A stretch of DNA of 44,260 nt, taken from an uncultured Lachnospiraceae bacterium (GTDB taxonomy: Bacteria; Bacillota; Clostridia; Lachnospirales; Lachnospiraceae). The stretch spans positions 1 through 44,260 of the forward strand of contig CAKRPI010000005.1 of assembly GCA_934376945.1 (NCBI GenBank). The letters run 5' to 3'. The notes under the pieces were generated by a model. That model was not told where the DNA came from. It worked only from the letters and a program-made list of their open reading frames with translations, and ran no database searches. This document shows, piece after piece, positions 38,261-44,260 of the stretch. Position 1 is the first letter of the stretch. Every line of letters begins with the position of its first letter. A program made the position numbers and the translations under genes.

Positions 38261-39145
38261 ATGGATTTATTTGGAATCAAAAAATTGAAAAGTCAGATTT
38301 CCGAAATGACATCGCAGCTTCAGGAAAAACAGGATATCATCGCACAGCAGAATATAGAATTATCTCAATTACGCACACAGCTTTCCGTGTTAAAAAAAGA
38401 CTTTGACAAATATTCTGATATATTTAAGCTGGAACAACCTTTGGTTGACTTGAATTTTGAGAAATCACAGGATCTATGGGCAAAATGGCCATTAGAAATA
38501 CACCAAAACCAGCCTCAACTGGAACGGCAGGAGCGCGCAAGCAGCCCTTACTATTCACCGTTATCATTATCTCCTGACAAGGGATCCGCACTCTTTCTTG
38601 GTAATTACGGAAACTACAATACTACATTACTGAAATGTGATTGTGAGGATTATAAGCGCCGTCTTTTGCCTTGTAAGCATATGTACCGCTTAGCTTATGA
38701 GCTTGATGTTTTTATGTTAGATGATGTGCAGACTGTCCCCGATCCATCTACTCTAATGTCATTGGGGGATGCTCAAAAAGCCATTAAAAAACTGACCGTT
38801 GATAACCTTGATGCCCTTTCAGATATTATCAATAAGGGCAGCCTCATAATTGAATCCCAGGATCCTCGTGCAAAACTTTTAAATACAGGCTTGGTTGAAA
38901 AGGGTTCTGATTATCACGCTTTGTTAAATTATTTTAAACGCGATACTTTATATTCCCTGCTTCCAACGGATAATACAACAAAGATTCCTAAAAACTTAAA
39001 AAAAGCAGATTTGATTAATTTAATTATTTCAAACTATCCGCAAGTACTTTCCGATACTGAAAAATTTTATGTACAACTTGTTTTGAAATATGAATTAAAT
39101 TTCTTAAAGTCAAAACTATTATATTTTATTGAATCCATTGACTAA
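38261..39145 (+). CDS. SWIM zinc-finger protein with coiled coil
   Basis: 294 residues from MDLFGIKKLKSQISEMTSQL. Residues 8-55 form a coiled coil; CDCEDYKRRLLPCKH gives the SWIM motif CxCx(n)CxH at C126, C128, C138 and H140, a DNA- or protein-binding finger. The C-terminal half has a SAP-like KNLKKADLINLIISNYP. AT-rich compared with the structural genes. It lies between the two ImmA-like pieces and before a HEPN protein. Possibly a defence or accessory gene brought in by transfer. Confidence 0.75.
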   Translation: MDLFGIKKLKSQISEMTSQLQEKQDIIAQQNIELSQLRTQLSVLKKDFDKYSDIFKLEQPLVDLNFEKSQDLWAKWPLEIHQNQPQLERQERASSPYYSPLSLSPDKGSALFLGNYGNYNTTLLKCDCEDYKRRLLPCKHMYRLAYELDVFMLDDVQTVPDPSTLMSLGDAQKAIKKLTVDNLDALSDIINKGSLIIESQDPRAKLLNTGLVEKGSDYHALLNYFKRDTLYSLLPTDNTTKIPKNLKKADLINLIISNYPQVLSDTEKFYVQLVLKYELNFLKSKLLYFIESID

Positions 39146-39155
39146 ATACATTACC

Positions 39156-39326
39156 ATGTTCTCTCATTACCAAAACCACCATGAGTTTGCTGAATGCCTG
39201 GGAGTTTCTGAGGAGTTCCTGGCAGAAGCTCTGCAGTATTACAAAGAGAAGTATGGTTGCTTTGTACACCTGGATGGATATGTTATTGCTTTTGTACCGG
39301 TACTGGGTGTGTATGAAAAATTTTGA
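39156..39326 (+). CDS. ImmA C-terminal-like fragment (56 aa)
   Basis: 56 residues: FSHYQNHHEFAECLGVSEEFLAEALQYYKEKYGCFVHLDGYVIAF. EFAExLGVSEEFLxEALxYYKxKYG is what I know as the end of longer phage ImmA/IrrE proteins. There is no ribosome site, and its composition is less AT-rich than the SWIM gene. It may be the tail of the ImmA gene separated by the SWIM insertion, now a remnant, or a separate small gene. Confidence 0.5.
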   Translation: MFSHYQNHHEFAECLGVSEEFLAEALQYYKEKYGCFVHLDGYVIAFVPVLGVYEKF

Positions 39327-39362
39327 AATATACCAATTAATAAAAGGAGGTGGCATCTTATC

Positions 39363-40343
39363 ATGAAAAAACTTGAAGACCGATTATTAGACAAATCTAA
39401 AGAGGCTTTTGCTATGGCAATAGAATTATACAATAAGCCGACCATTCATTATCGTGTAGAAGGATTTGCTATTTTTATTTGTAATGCGTGGGAATTAATG
39501 CTGAAGGCACATATGTTAAAAACATTCGGTGAAAAGAGTATCTATTATGCAGATAATCCACATAGGACTCTTACATTAGAAAATTGTATTCAAAAAGTAT
39601 TTACCAATAATAAAGATCCGCTCCGGGTTAATCTTGAAAAAATTATAGAACTGCGCAACACCAGCACGCATTTTATTACAGAAGAGTATGAAATGGTATA
39701 TGTGCCATTATTTCAATCTTGTGTCTTGAATTTTAATGAAAAAATGATGGCCTTTCACCACATTGACATGACCACTATTGTTCCTCAAAACTTTCTGACT
39801 TTATCAGTTAGCATGAAAGCTCTGGATGAATCAGAAATCGTTGCAAAGTACCCAGAAGAAATTGCACAGAAACTTATTGCAACCAGCGAAAATATTGCCG
39901 AATCCATTCAGTCTAATAATGCTAAATTTGCTATAAAAATAGAACACTATCACTATATTACCAAAAACAAAGATAAGGCAACATCTGTGGTCGGTATCGA
40001 TAATAATGCTGATGCAAAGGTAAAGATAATTAAAGAATTAAAAGATCCAAATGTTACTCACAAGTACAGCTCCACCAACTGTGTTGGAGAAATTCAGTCC
40101 CGATTGAAACGGTCAAATACTATTTTGAAATTCAATGGGGTGGAAAAAACTTTTAACTCTTATCATTTCAACTTATTTTGTAAATATTACGGAATAAAGG
40201 AAAACCCAAAACTATGTTATCAGCATCATTTAACACATACTTATGGTTATAGCATCCAGACTATTGATTTCATCGTAGAAGAAATAAAAAAAGATCCTGA
40301 AAACATAATTCAGAATCTAAGAGATTTGCTTTCAAAAAAATAA
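39363..40343 (+). CDS. DUF3644 protein with HEPN RNase motif
   Basis: 326 residues. EAFAMAIELYNKPTIHYRVEGFAIFICNAWELMLKAHMLKTFG is the start of DUF3644 (PF12358), and residues 98-103 read RNTSTH, the RNxxxH motif of HEPN-domain RNases. HEPN proteins act in abortive infection and toxin systems. A C-terminal part (residues 220-326) may read a signal. The gene is AT-rich, has AGGAGG upstream, and follows the SWIM gene, so both may form a lysogen-expressed anti-phage module. Function is inferred. Confidence 0.77.
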   Translation: MKKLEDRLLDKSKEAFAMAIELYNKPTIHYRVEGFAIFICNAWELMLKAHMLKTFGEKSIYYADNPHRTLTLENCIQKVFTNNKDPLRVNLEKIIELRNTSTHFITEEYEMVYVPLFQSCVLNFNEKMMAFHHIDMTTIVPQNFLTLSVSMKALDESEIVAKYPEEIAQKLIATSENIAESIQSNNAKFAIKIEHYHYITKNKDKATSVVGIDNNADAKVKIIKELKDPNVTHKYSSTNCVGEIQSRLKRSNTILKFNGVEKTFNSYHFNLFCKYYGIKENPKLCYQHHLTHTYGYSIQTIDFIVEEIKKDPENIIQNLRDLLSKK

Positions 40344-40428
40344 GCTAACCCCAGGGGCAAAGGAATTCTAAGTCTTGCGACCTACTCCCATTCGGGAACC
40401 CAGCCTTATCCATCACGAGTTAACTTAT
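40334..40428 (-). ncRNA. Structured RNA of about 95 nt with 5S-like segment
   Basis: A perfect promoter (40433-40461) starts a minus-strand RNA near 40428. The first 13 nt (40417-40429) pair with 40339-40351, a 13-bp closing stem with two G-U pairs, followed by seven U. Inside are a UUCCC-GAAU-GGGAG hairpin and GGGAGUAGGUCGC, which resembles GGGAGAGUAGGUCGC near the 3' end of Clostridia 5S rRNA; AAGUUAA and GAUGG also have 5S counterparts. The 5'-3' stem is like 5S helix I, yet the RNA is shorter. It is either a 5S mimic or a 5S-derived pseudogene with a live promoter. Its 3' end overlaps the DUF3644 stop codon. Confidence 0.6.
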
Positions 40429-40432
40429 TTAC

Positions 40433-40461
40433 AGTATAATAGTATGCTGAATATCTGTCAA
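40433..40461 (-). promoter_or_regulatory. Strong promoter of the 5S-like RNA
   Basis: On the minus strand TTGACA (40456-40461), 17 bp, TATACT (40433-40438). No minus-strand gene follows, so it serves an RNA. Confidence 0.78.
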
Positions 40462-40569
40462 GCTATTCAAAAAATCGTAAGAAAGCAAAATTTCTATTTT
40501 CTAGCAATGCCGCCGGCAAACTAAGCTTAAGACTGATATCTGTAGAAGAACAGTTCTGGCATGTACCAC

Positions 40570-40597
40570 ACCATTTTTCCCACGTGGGAAGAATGGT
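40570..40597. promoter_or_regulatory. 28-bp palindrome upstream of dinD
   Basis: Arms ACCATT and AATGGT flank the perfect TTCCCACGTGGGAA core, with only one position per side unmatched. It lies 78 bp before the dinD-like start. It could be an operator or, as RNA, a strong hairpin. No T-run follows. Confidence 0.6.
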
Positions 40598-40674
40598 CTT
40601 CCGGATCTTGTTCAAGAATAATTAGTCAGAAATGATATACTTGCAAACATTAATTAAATATAAGGGAGATGCCT

Positions 40675-41571
40675 ATGAATCAGGACGAATTTGAAGCCAA
40701 AGTGAAAGCCATACATGAACGAGTATTATCTAAAAATTGTTCTGCTGAAGAAGAAAATACCTATACCGAATCTTTATTTGAATCAATAAAACACATTAAT
40801 GAATATGGACAAGAAGTTTGGTATGCAAGAGAATTAGCCAAAGTTCTGGATTATAAAGATTTCAGAAACTTCGAACTCATTATATTCAAAGCTATGGAAG
40901 CGTGTCGAAATAGTGAAAATGAAATCTCCGACCATTTCGGCGAATTCACCGAGATGGTCCCCATTGGTTCAAATGCAAAAAGAGGTTTCAGAAGCTACCA
41001 AATATCACGTTACGGTTGCTATCTAATTGTAATGAACGGCGATCCGCAAAAAGAAATTATTGCACTTGGTCAGACTTACTTCGCTTCAAAAACAAGACAG
41101 CAAGAATTACTAGAAAACTATGACGAACTCACTGATGATCAAAAGCGCTTAGCAATCCGTCAGGAACTGAAAGATCATAATAAATCACTGGCAGATGCCG
41201 CTCATGACGCAGGCGTTATTAAACCCATGGATTATGCAATATTCCAAAATAAAGGATATCAGGGTCTTTATGGTGGATTGTCAAGAAAAGATATACATGC
41301 CAAGAAACAGCTCAAAAAAAGCCAAGATATCCTAGATTATATGGGACACGAAGAATTGGCCGCCAATTTATTCCGTGCCACTCAAACAGAAGCTAAACTT
41401 CGAAGAGATCACGTCCAGGGGAAAGAAAATGCCAATCAGACGCATTTTGAGGTAGGAAAAAAAGTACGGCAAACCATAGCCGATCTTGGAGGCACTATGC
41501 CAGAAAATTTACCTACACCAGCAAAAAGCATCAAACAACTGGAACGCGAACAACAGAAACGCCTTAAATAG
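40675..41571 (+). CDS. dinD: DinD-like protein (DNA damage-inducible, BRO-N type)
   Basis: 298 residues. ESIKHINEYGQEVWYARELAKVLDYKDFRNFELII is the BRO-N/DinD start, FRSYQISRYGCYLIVMNGDP, QTYFASKTRQQELLE and DYAIFQNKGYQGLYGGLSRKDIHAKK are DinD hallmarks. E. coli DinD (274 aa) is SOS-induced and limits RecA filaments. In a prophage it may act as an antirepressor or RecA modulator. The second ATG at 40675 is chosen because GGGAG abuts the first. Confidence 0.85.
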   Translation: MNQDEFEAKVKAIHERVLSKNCSAEEENTYTESLFESIKHINEYGQEVWYARELAKVLDYKDFRNFELIIFKAMEACRNSENEISDHFGEFTEMVPIGSNAKRGFRSYQISRYGCYLIVMNGDPQKEIIALGQTYFASKTRQQELLENYDELTDDQKRLAIRQELKDHNKSLADAAHDAGVIKPMDYAIFQNKGYQGLYGGLSRKDIHAKKQLKKSQDILDYMGHEELAANLFRATQTEAKLRRDHVQGKENANQTHFEVGKKVRQTIADLGGTMPENLPTPAKSIKQLEREQQKRLK

Positions 41572-41572
41572 C

Positions 41573-41657
41573 AAAACCGCCCGGTATTGGCGTACCGAAC
41601 GGCTTTACATAGATTTTCTCTTGCCGGTCGCCCGGCTATGATAAATCCAGCTTGAAC
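41573..41657 (-). ncRNA. Small RNA A, identical body to RNA B, convergent to dinD
   Basis: A minus-strand promoter at 41664-41692 and a terminator hairpin at 41573-41603 bound an RNA of about 83 nt. The body from the start to the terminator arm is identical to RNA B (42745-42827), while promoter spacer and terminator loop differ. The terminator stem has U-U/G-G wobble pairs only on this strand (C-A mismatches on the other), and its loop-closing pair is A-U here and G-C in B, so the minus strand is the RNA strand. Internal hairpin GCCGG/CCGGC inside CAUAG/CUAUG. Confidence 0.68.
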
Positions 41658-41663
41658 ACCTGA

Positions 41664-41692
41664 GTTATATCATCTTTAGAGCGGCCAGGCAA
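41664..41692 (-). promoter_or_regulatory. Promoter of small RNA A
   Basis: Minus strand TTGCCT (41687-41692), 17 bp, TATAAC (41664-41669). It diverges from rhuM. Confidence 0.66.
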
Positions 41693-41699
41693 ATCATCT

Positions 41700-41723
41700 A
41701 ACCGTATGGAATTCCAGACGGTT
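41700..41723. promoter_or_regulatory. 24-bp palindrome at the rhuM ribosome site
   Basis: AACCGT, one free base, TGGAATTCCA, one free base, ACGGTT: a near-perfect dyad ending directly before AAGAAAGGAG of rhuM and 8 bp from the -35 of RNA A. An operator here could control both, or the RNA hairpin could affect rhuM translation. Confidence 0.6.
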
Positions 41724-41737
41724 AAGAAAGGAGCTTT

Positions 41738-42742
41738 ATGAGTACAGACATTGGAAGCATTTTAATATATCAAACAGAAAAAGGTGATACAAAAGTAGAT
41801 GCCTATTTTAACGATAACACAATTTGGATGACACAACGTTCTATGAGTGAGCTCTATCAAGTTTCAAAGTCATCAATCAGCGAACACATTAAAAATATTT
41901 ATCTTGATCGAGAATTGGATGAAAGTTCAACTGTTCGGAAATTCCGAACAGTTCAAACCGAAGGTACTCGTCAAGTATCTCGCGAAATGGATTATTATAA
42001 CCTTGATATGGTACTTGCTGTTGGCTATAGAGTTCGCAGCAATGTCGGTATTCATTTTAGAAACTGGGCCTCTTCTGTACTTTCTGAATATATGAGGAAA
42101 GGATTTGCGCTTAATGATGAGCGCCTTAAAAATCCTAAAAAATTTGGACAAGATTATTTTGATGAATTACTTGATCGAATCCGAGACATTAGAGCATCCG
42201 AAAAGCGCGTTTATATGAAAGTTCGCGATATATTTGCAACCTCAATAGATTACGATCCCAAAAGCGAACAGGCTGATAAGTTTTTCAAGACAGTTCAAAA
42301 CAAACTGCATTATTCTGTTCATGGTCATACTGCACCTGAGTTAATTCATGAACGTGCAGACGCTACCAAGGATAATATGGGATTAACTTCTTTTAAAGGC
42401 GCTAAAGTTCGAAAGGCCGATGTTACCATTGCCAAGAATTATCTTCACAAAGACGAAATTGAAAATTTAAATCGTATCGTCACAATGTATCTGGATTATG
42501 CAGAAGATCAAGCCAAGCAACGTATTCCCATGTATATGAATGATTGGGAAGAACGTTTAAATGCTTTCTTGCAGTTCATGGGCCGCAAAGTTTTAGACAA
42601 TAGTGGACATATCTCGAGAGAAGAAGCTGATCGTTTTGCAAAAGAACAATATGAAATATTTGATCAACATAGAAAAGCTCTAGAATCACATTCTGAAGAA
42701 TTTGATATATTACCAATTCTTCCAAATATCCATAAACAGTAA
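41738..42742 (+). CDS. rhuM: RhuM family protein
   Basis: 334 residues: ILIYQTEKGDTKVDAYFNDNTIWMTQRSMSELYQVSKSSISEHIKNIY, LDMVLAVGYRVRSNVGIHFRNWASSVL, DYFDELLDRIRDIRASEKRVYMKVRDIFATSIDYDP and HAPELIHERADATKDNMGLTSFKG match the RhuM family (PF13310), first named in Salmonella. The first 110 residues are a KilA/BRO-like DNA-binding part. In prophages it may act as antirepressor. AAGGAG precedes the ATG. Confidence 0.88.
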   Translation: MSTDIGSILIYQTEKGDTKVDAYFNDNTIWMTQRSMSELYQVSKSSISEHIKNIYLDRELDESSTVRKFRTVQTEGTRQVSREMDYYNLDMVLAVGYRVRSNVGIHFRNWASSVLSEYMRKGFALNDERLKNPKKFGQDYFDELLDRIRDIRASEKRVYMKVRDIFATSIDYDPKSEQADKFFKTVQNKLHYSVHGHTAPELIHERADATKDNMGLTSFKGAKVRKADVTIAKNYLHKDEIENLNRIVTMYLDYAEDQAKQRIPMYMNDWEERLNAFLQFMGRKVLDNSGHISREEADRFAKEQYEIFDQHRKALESHSEEFDILPILPNIHKQ

Positions 42743-42827
42743 AAACCGCCCGGTGCTACCAACACCGAACGGCTTTACATAGATTTTCTCTTGCCGGTCG
42801 CCCGGCTATGATAAATCCAGCTTGAAC
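42742..42827 (-). ncRNA. Small RNA B, duplicate of RNA A, convergent to rhuM
   Basis: Second copy of the same element: promoter TTGTCT-17-TATAAT at 42834-42862, identical 69-nt body, and terminator CCGTTCGGTG/CACCGGGCGG followed by TTTTT on the minus strand. It lies between rhuM and int. Position after a BRO-type gene is the same as for RNA A after dinD. By analogy to the sar RNA of P22 and c4 of P1, such RNAs may limit antirepressor synthesis, but no strong pairing to a ribosome site was found by eye. Confidence 0.7.
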
Positions 42828-42833
42828 ACCTGA

Positions 42834-42862
42834 ATTATATCATCTTCGGAGCGGCCAGACAA
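42834..42862 (-). promoter_or_regulatory. Promoter of small RNA B
   Basis: Minus strand TTGTCT (42857-42862), 17 bp, TATAAT (42834-42839). It diverges from int. Confidence 0.72.
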
Positions 42863-42912
42863 GAGGGCTTATTTTTTTTACCCTTTTTACCACATAAGGA
42901 GGATGATATACC

Positions 42913-44112
42913 ATGGCAAAAGCCAAATACAAAAAAGGCAAGGATGGCCGTTGGCAGACGAAGGTCTGGGACGGCACCTATGGTCCTGATGGCATAAAAC
43001 ATTATGTCCCCGTTTATTCCACAAAATCCAGTGGGGATTTGGAGAAAACCGTCAATAAAATGAAAGCGGATGTGGAAAACCGGAAGTATGTCCGGTCCAC
43101 AGATCAGGACTTTGTTGAGTACGCGAAGGAATGGTTGAAAACTTATAAGGCTGGCCGTGAAAAAGCCACCAAGGCCATGTACACCAATATTATCGGTGTA
43201 CATTTTAAACCATTAAAAGGAATTAAGCTGGCTGATATCCAGAAAAAGCACTTCCAGCAAATTATCAACAATGCCTACAAGAAGCCGCGCACTTGTCAAC
43301 AAATCAACATAACTTTTCACCAGGTTGTTGAAAACGGTATCCAGGAGAAATATCTCCCTGCCGATGCGCTGAAAGATATCTGCAGCAATATTGACTTACC
43401 GCCTTACAAACCGAAGGAGAAACGTGCCTTAACAGCTCTGGAAAAATACGGTATCCGAAATGTCACAGATTTCTCTCCTATGGAAAAGACCTTTGTGCTG
43501 CTCATTTTTGGCACCGGCCTGCGCCGCGGTGAAGCTCTGGCACAGACTACATCCAGTATTAACCTGCAGGCCAGGACATTGTCTGTAACTCAGGCCGTGG
43601 GCTTTGACGGTAACAATCCTTACATCAAGGATACTAAAAACCTCCGTAAGCGCACCGTGCCGCTCCCTGGCTATCTGGTTGATCAGCTGCAGGTTTATTT
43701 AAAATCCATTCCAGGCCCCTACCTCTTCACCAAGCAGGACGGCACCCTCATGACCAAATCCAGTTACGTCAAGATGTGGGCGCGGATTGTGAACAAGATT
43801 AATCTCGCCGCTGGTGGTACTGATGAGCTGCGTGTAGTCTTTAATTTGACAGCCCATGTATTCCGGCACAACTACTGCACCAACCTCTGCTACCAGATTC
43901 CGAAGATCAGCATCAAGAAGATCGCTGCTCTGATGGGAGACACGGAAAAGATGGTCATTGAGGTTTACAACCACATTATGGAAGAGAAAGAAGACGCCGC
44001 TGCAGTGGTGGAAAATGCCCTGAATCTTGAAGAAAATTTTGAAGATGAAATGAAGATAAAGCCCTTCCAAAAAGGCCCTGAAGATACAAATAAGATAAGT
44101 AAAACCGGATAA
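42913..44112 (+). CDS. int: Tyrosine integrase
   Basis: 399 residues. Residues 1-60 are an AP2-like arm-binding domain (KYKKGKDGRWQTKVWDGTYGPDGIKHYVPVYSTKSS), 62-160 a SAM-like core-binding domain, 185-360 the catalytic domain with Arg204 (GTGLRRGE), Lys near 242, HxxR at 315-318 (HVFRHNY) and Tyr352 (EVYNH). The usual LGH histidine is replaced by Asp in MGDTEK. It recombines attP with the tRNA-Lys gene next to it. The gene ends 71 bp before attR. ATAAGGAGGATGATATACC is a strong ribosome site. Confidence 0.95.
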   Translation: MAKAKYKKGKDGRWQTKVWDGTYGPDGIKHYVPVYSTKSSGDLEKTVNKMKADVENRKYVRSTDQDFVEYAKEWLKTYKAGREKATKAMYTNIIGVHFKPLKGIKLADIQKKHFQQIINNAYKKPRTCQQINITFHQVVENGIQEKYLPADALKDICSNIDLPPYKPKEKRALTALEKYGIRNVTDFSPMEKTFVLLIFGTGLRRGEALAQTTSSINLQARTLSVTQAVGFDGNNPYIKDTKNLRKRTVPLPGYLVDQLQVYLKSIPGPYLFTKQDGTLMTKSSYVKMWARIVNKINLAAGGTDELRVVFNLTAHVFRHNYCTNLCYQIPKISIKKIAALMGDTEKMVIEVYNHIMEEKEDAAAVVENALNLEENFEDEMKIKPFQKGPEDTNKISKTG

Positions 44113-44136
44113 AATCGGTCAAAACAGGATATACGA

Positions 44137-44180
44137 AAAATGGCTTAAATCCTAGGTTTCTTAAGGATTTAAGCCATTTT
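44137..44180. terminator. Bidirectional terminator between int and tRNA-Lys
   Basis: A perfect 16-bp inverted repeat (44137-44152 with 44165-44180, AAAATGGCTTAAATCC) encloses a 12-nt loop, with A/T ends on both sides. It ends int from the left and tRNA-Lys from the right. Part of it (CTTAAGGATT, then GCC) resembles host DNA left of attL at 8-23. Confidence 0.85.
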
Positions 44181-44183
44181 CAA

Positions 44184-44228
44184 TACTGAGCGTGCGGGGA
44201 TTCGAACCCCGGACAACTTGATTAAAAG
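44184..44228. repeat. attR: attR within the intact tRNA-Lys
   Basis: 45 bp identical to attL (33-77). The crossover region runs from the anticodon loop to the tRNA 3' end; the phage copy rebuilds a complete tRNA. Confidence 0.93.
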
Positions 44229-44259
44229 TCAAGTGCTCTACCGACTGAGCTACACGCCC
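44187..44259 (-). tRNA. tRNA-Lys (anticodon TTT)
   Basis: 73 nt on the minus strand: acceptor GGGCGTG pairs CACGCTC with one G-U, D-arm AGCTCAGTCGGTAGAGC, anticodon stem ACTTGA/TCAAGT with loop CTTTTAA (anticodon TTT at 44224-44226), T-arm CCGGGGTTCGAATCCCCG, discriminator A. CCA is not encoded. This is the integration target. Confidence 0.97.
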
Positions 44260-44260
44260 G

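Noticed and set aside
40344..40430. Complete 5S rRNA gene
   Set aside because: Only short blocks resemble 5S; the 5' half is missing and the length is about 95 rather than 117 nt.
41573..42862. Insertion sequence or transposon with 120-bp terminal repeats around rhuM
   Set aside because: The repeats are direct, contain promoter and terminator parts, and rhuM is not a transposase; no target duplication is seen.

Overview
The window is one complete temperate phage genome integrated in a bacterial chromosome, bounded by a 45-bp direct repeat (33-77 and 44184-44228) that is the 3' part of a tRNA-Lys(TTT) gene; the intact tRNA is at the right edge on the minus strand. Protein style, strong AGGAGG ribosome sites, sigma-A promoters and the gut-type small phage proteins point to a Clostridia host, most likely Lachnospiraceae (inference; no host protein gene is visible).

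Layout, read in the direction of the main minus-strand transcript (right to left): an early operon (34145 to 26114: small proteins, zinc ribbon, HNH nuclease, DUF6291 protein, SSB, ParA, a long ParB, DUF551, a late-regulator-like protein), a terminator and a perfect late promoter near 25.9 kb, a lambda-like packaging module (TerS, GpA-type TerL, gpW, portal) with HK97-type protease and capsid, then a contractile P2/Mu-like tail (sheath, tube, frameshifted chaperone, tape measure, gpX, gpD, gpV, gpU, gp25, gpJ, gpI, fibres), and lysis (holin, M15 peptidase endolysin). Between holin and endolysin lie two tandem tiny membrane peptides with convergent small RNAs that I read as Fst/par-like type I toxin-antitoxin loci.

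The right 10 kb is the lysogeny and accessory region: small divergent gene pairs sharing one promoter cassette, a structured RNA region, a CI/Cro switch with five 13-bp operators, a short ImmA-like protease, an AT-rich insert with a SWIM protein and a HEPN (DUF3644) protein, a strongly predicted structured RNA with a 5S-like segment, DinD and RhuM (BRO/antirepressor-like) each followed by an identical small-RNA gene, and the tyrosine integrase beside attR.

How it works together: CI holds the divergent early promoter; ImmA and DinD/RhuM probably couple induction to DNA damage; ParA/ParB with four copies of a 17-bp palindrome suggest an extrachromosomal or partitioned stage; the late promoter drives a myovirus particle. 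The least described parts are the small-RNA elements: two type I toxin loci with cognate antisense RNAs, the duplicated RNA beside dinD and rhuM, and the 5S-like RNA at 40.4 kb.
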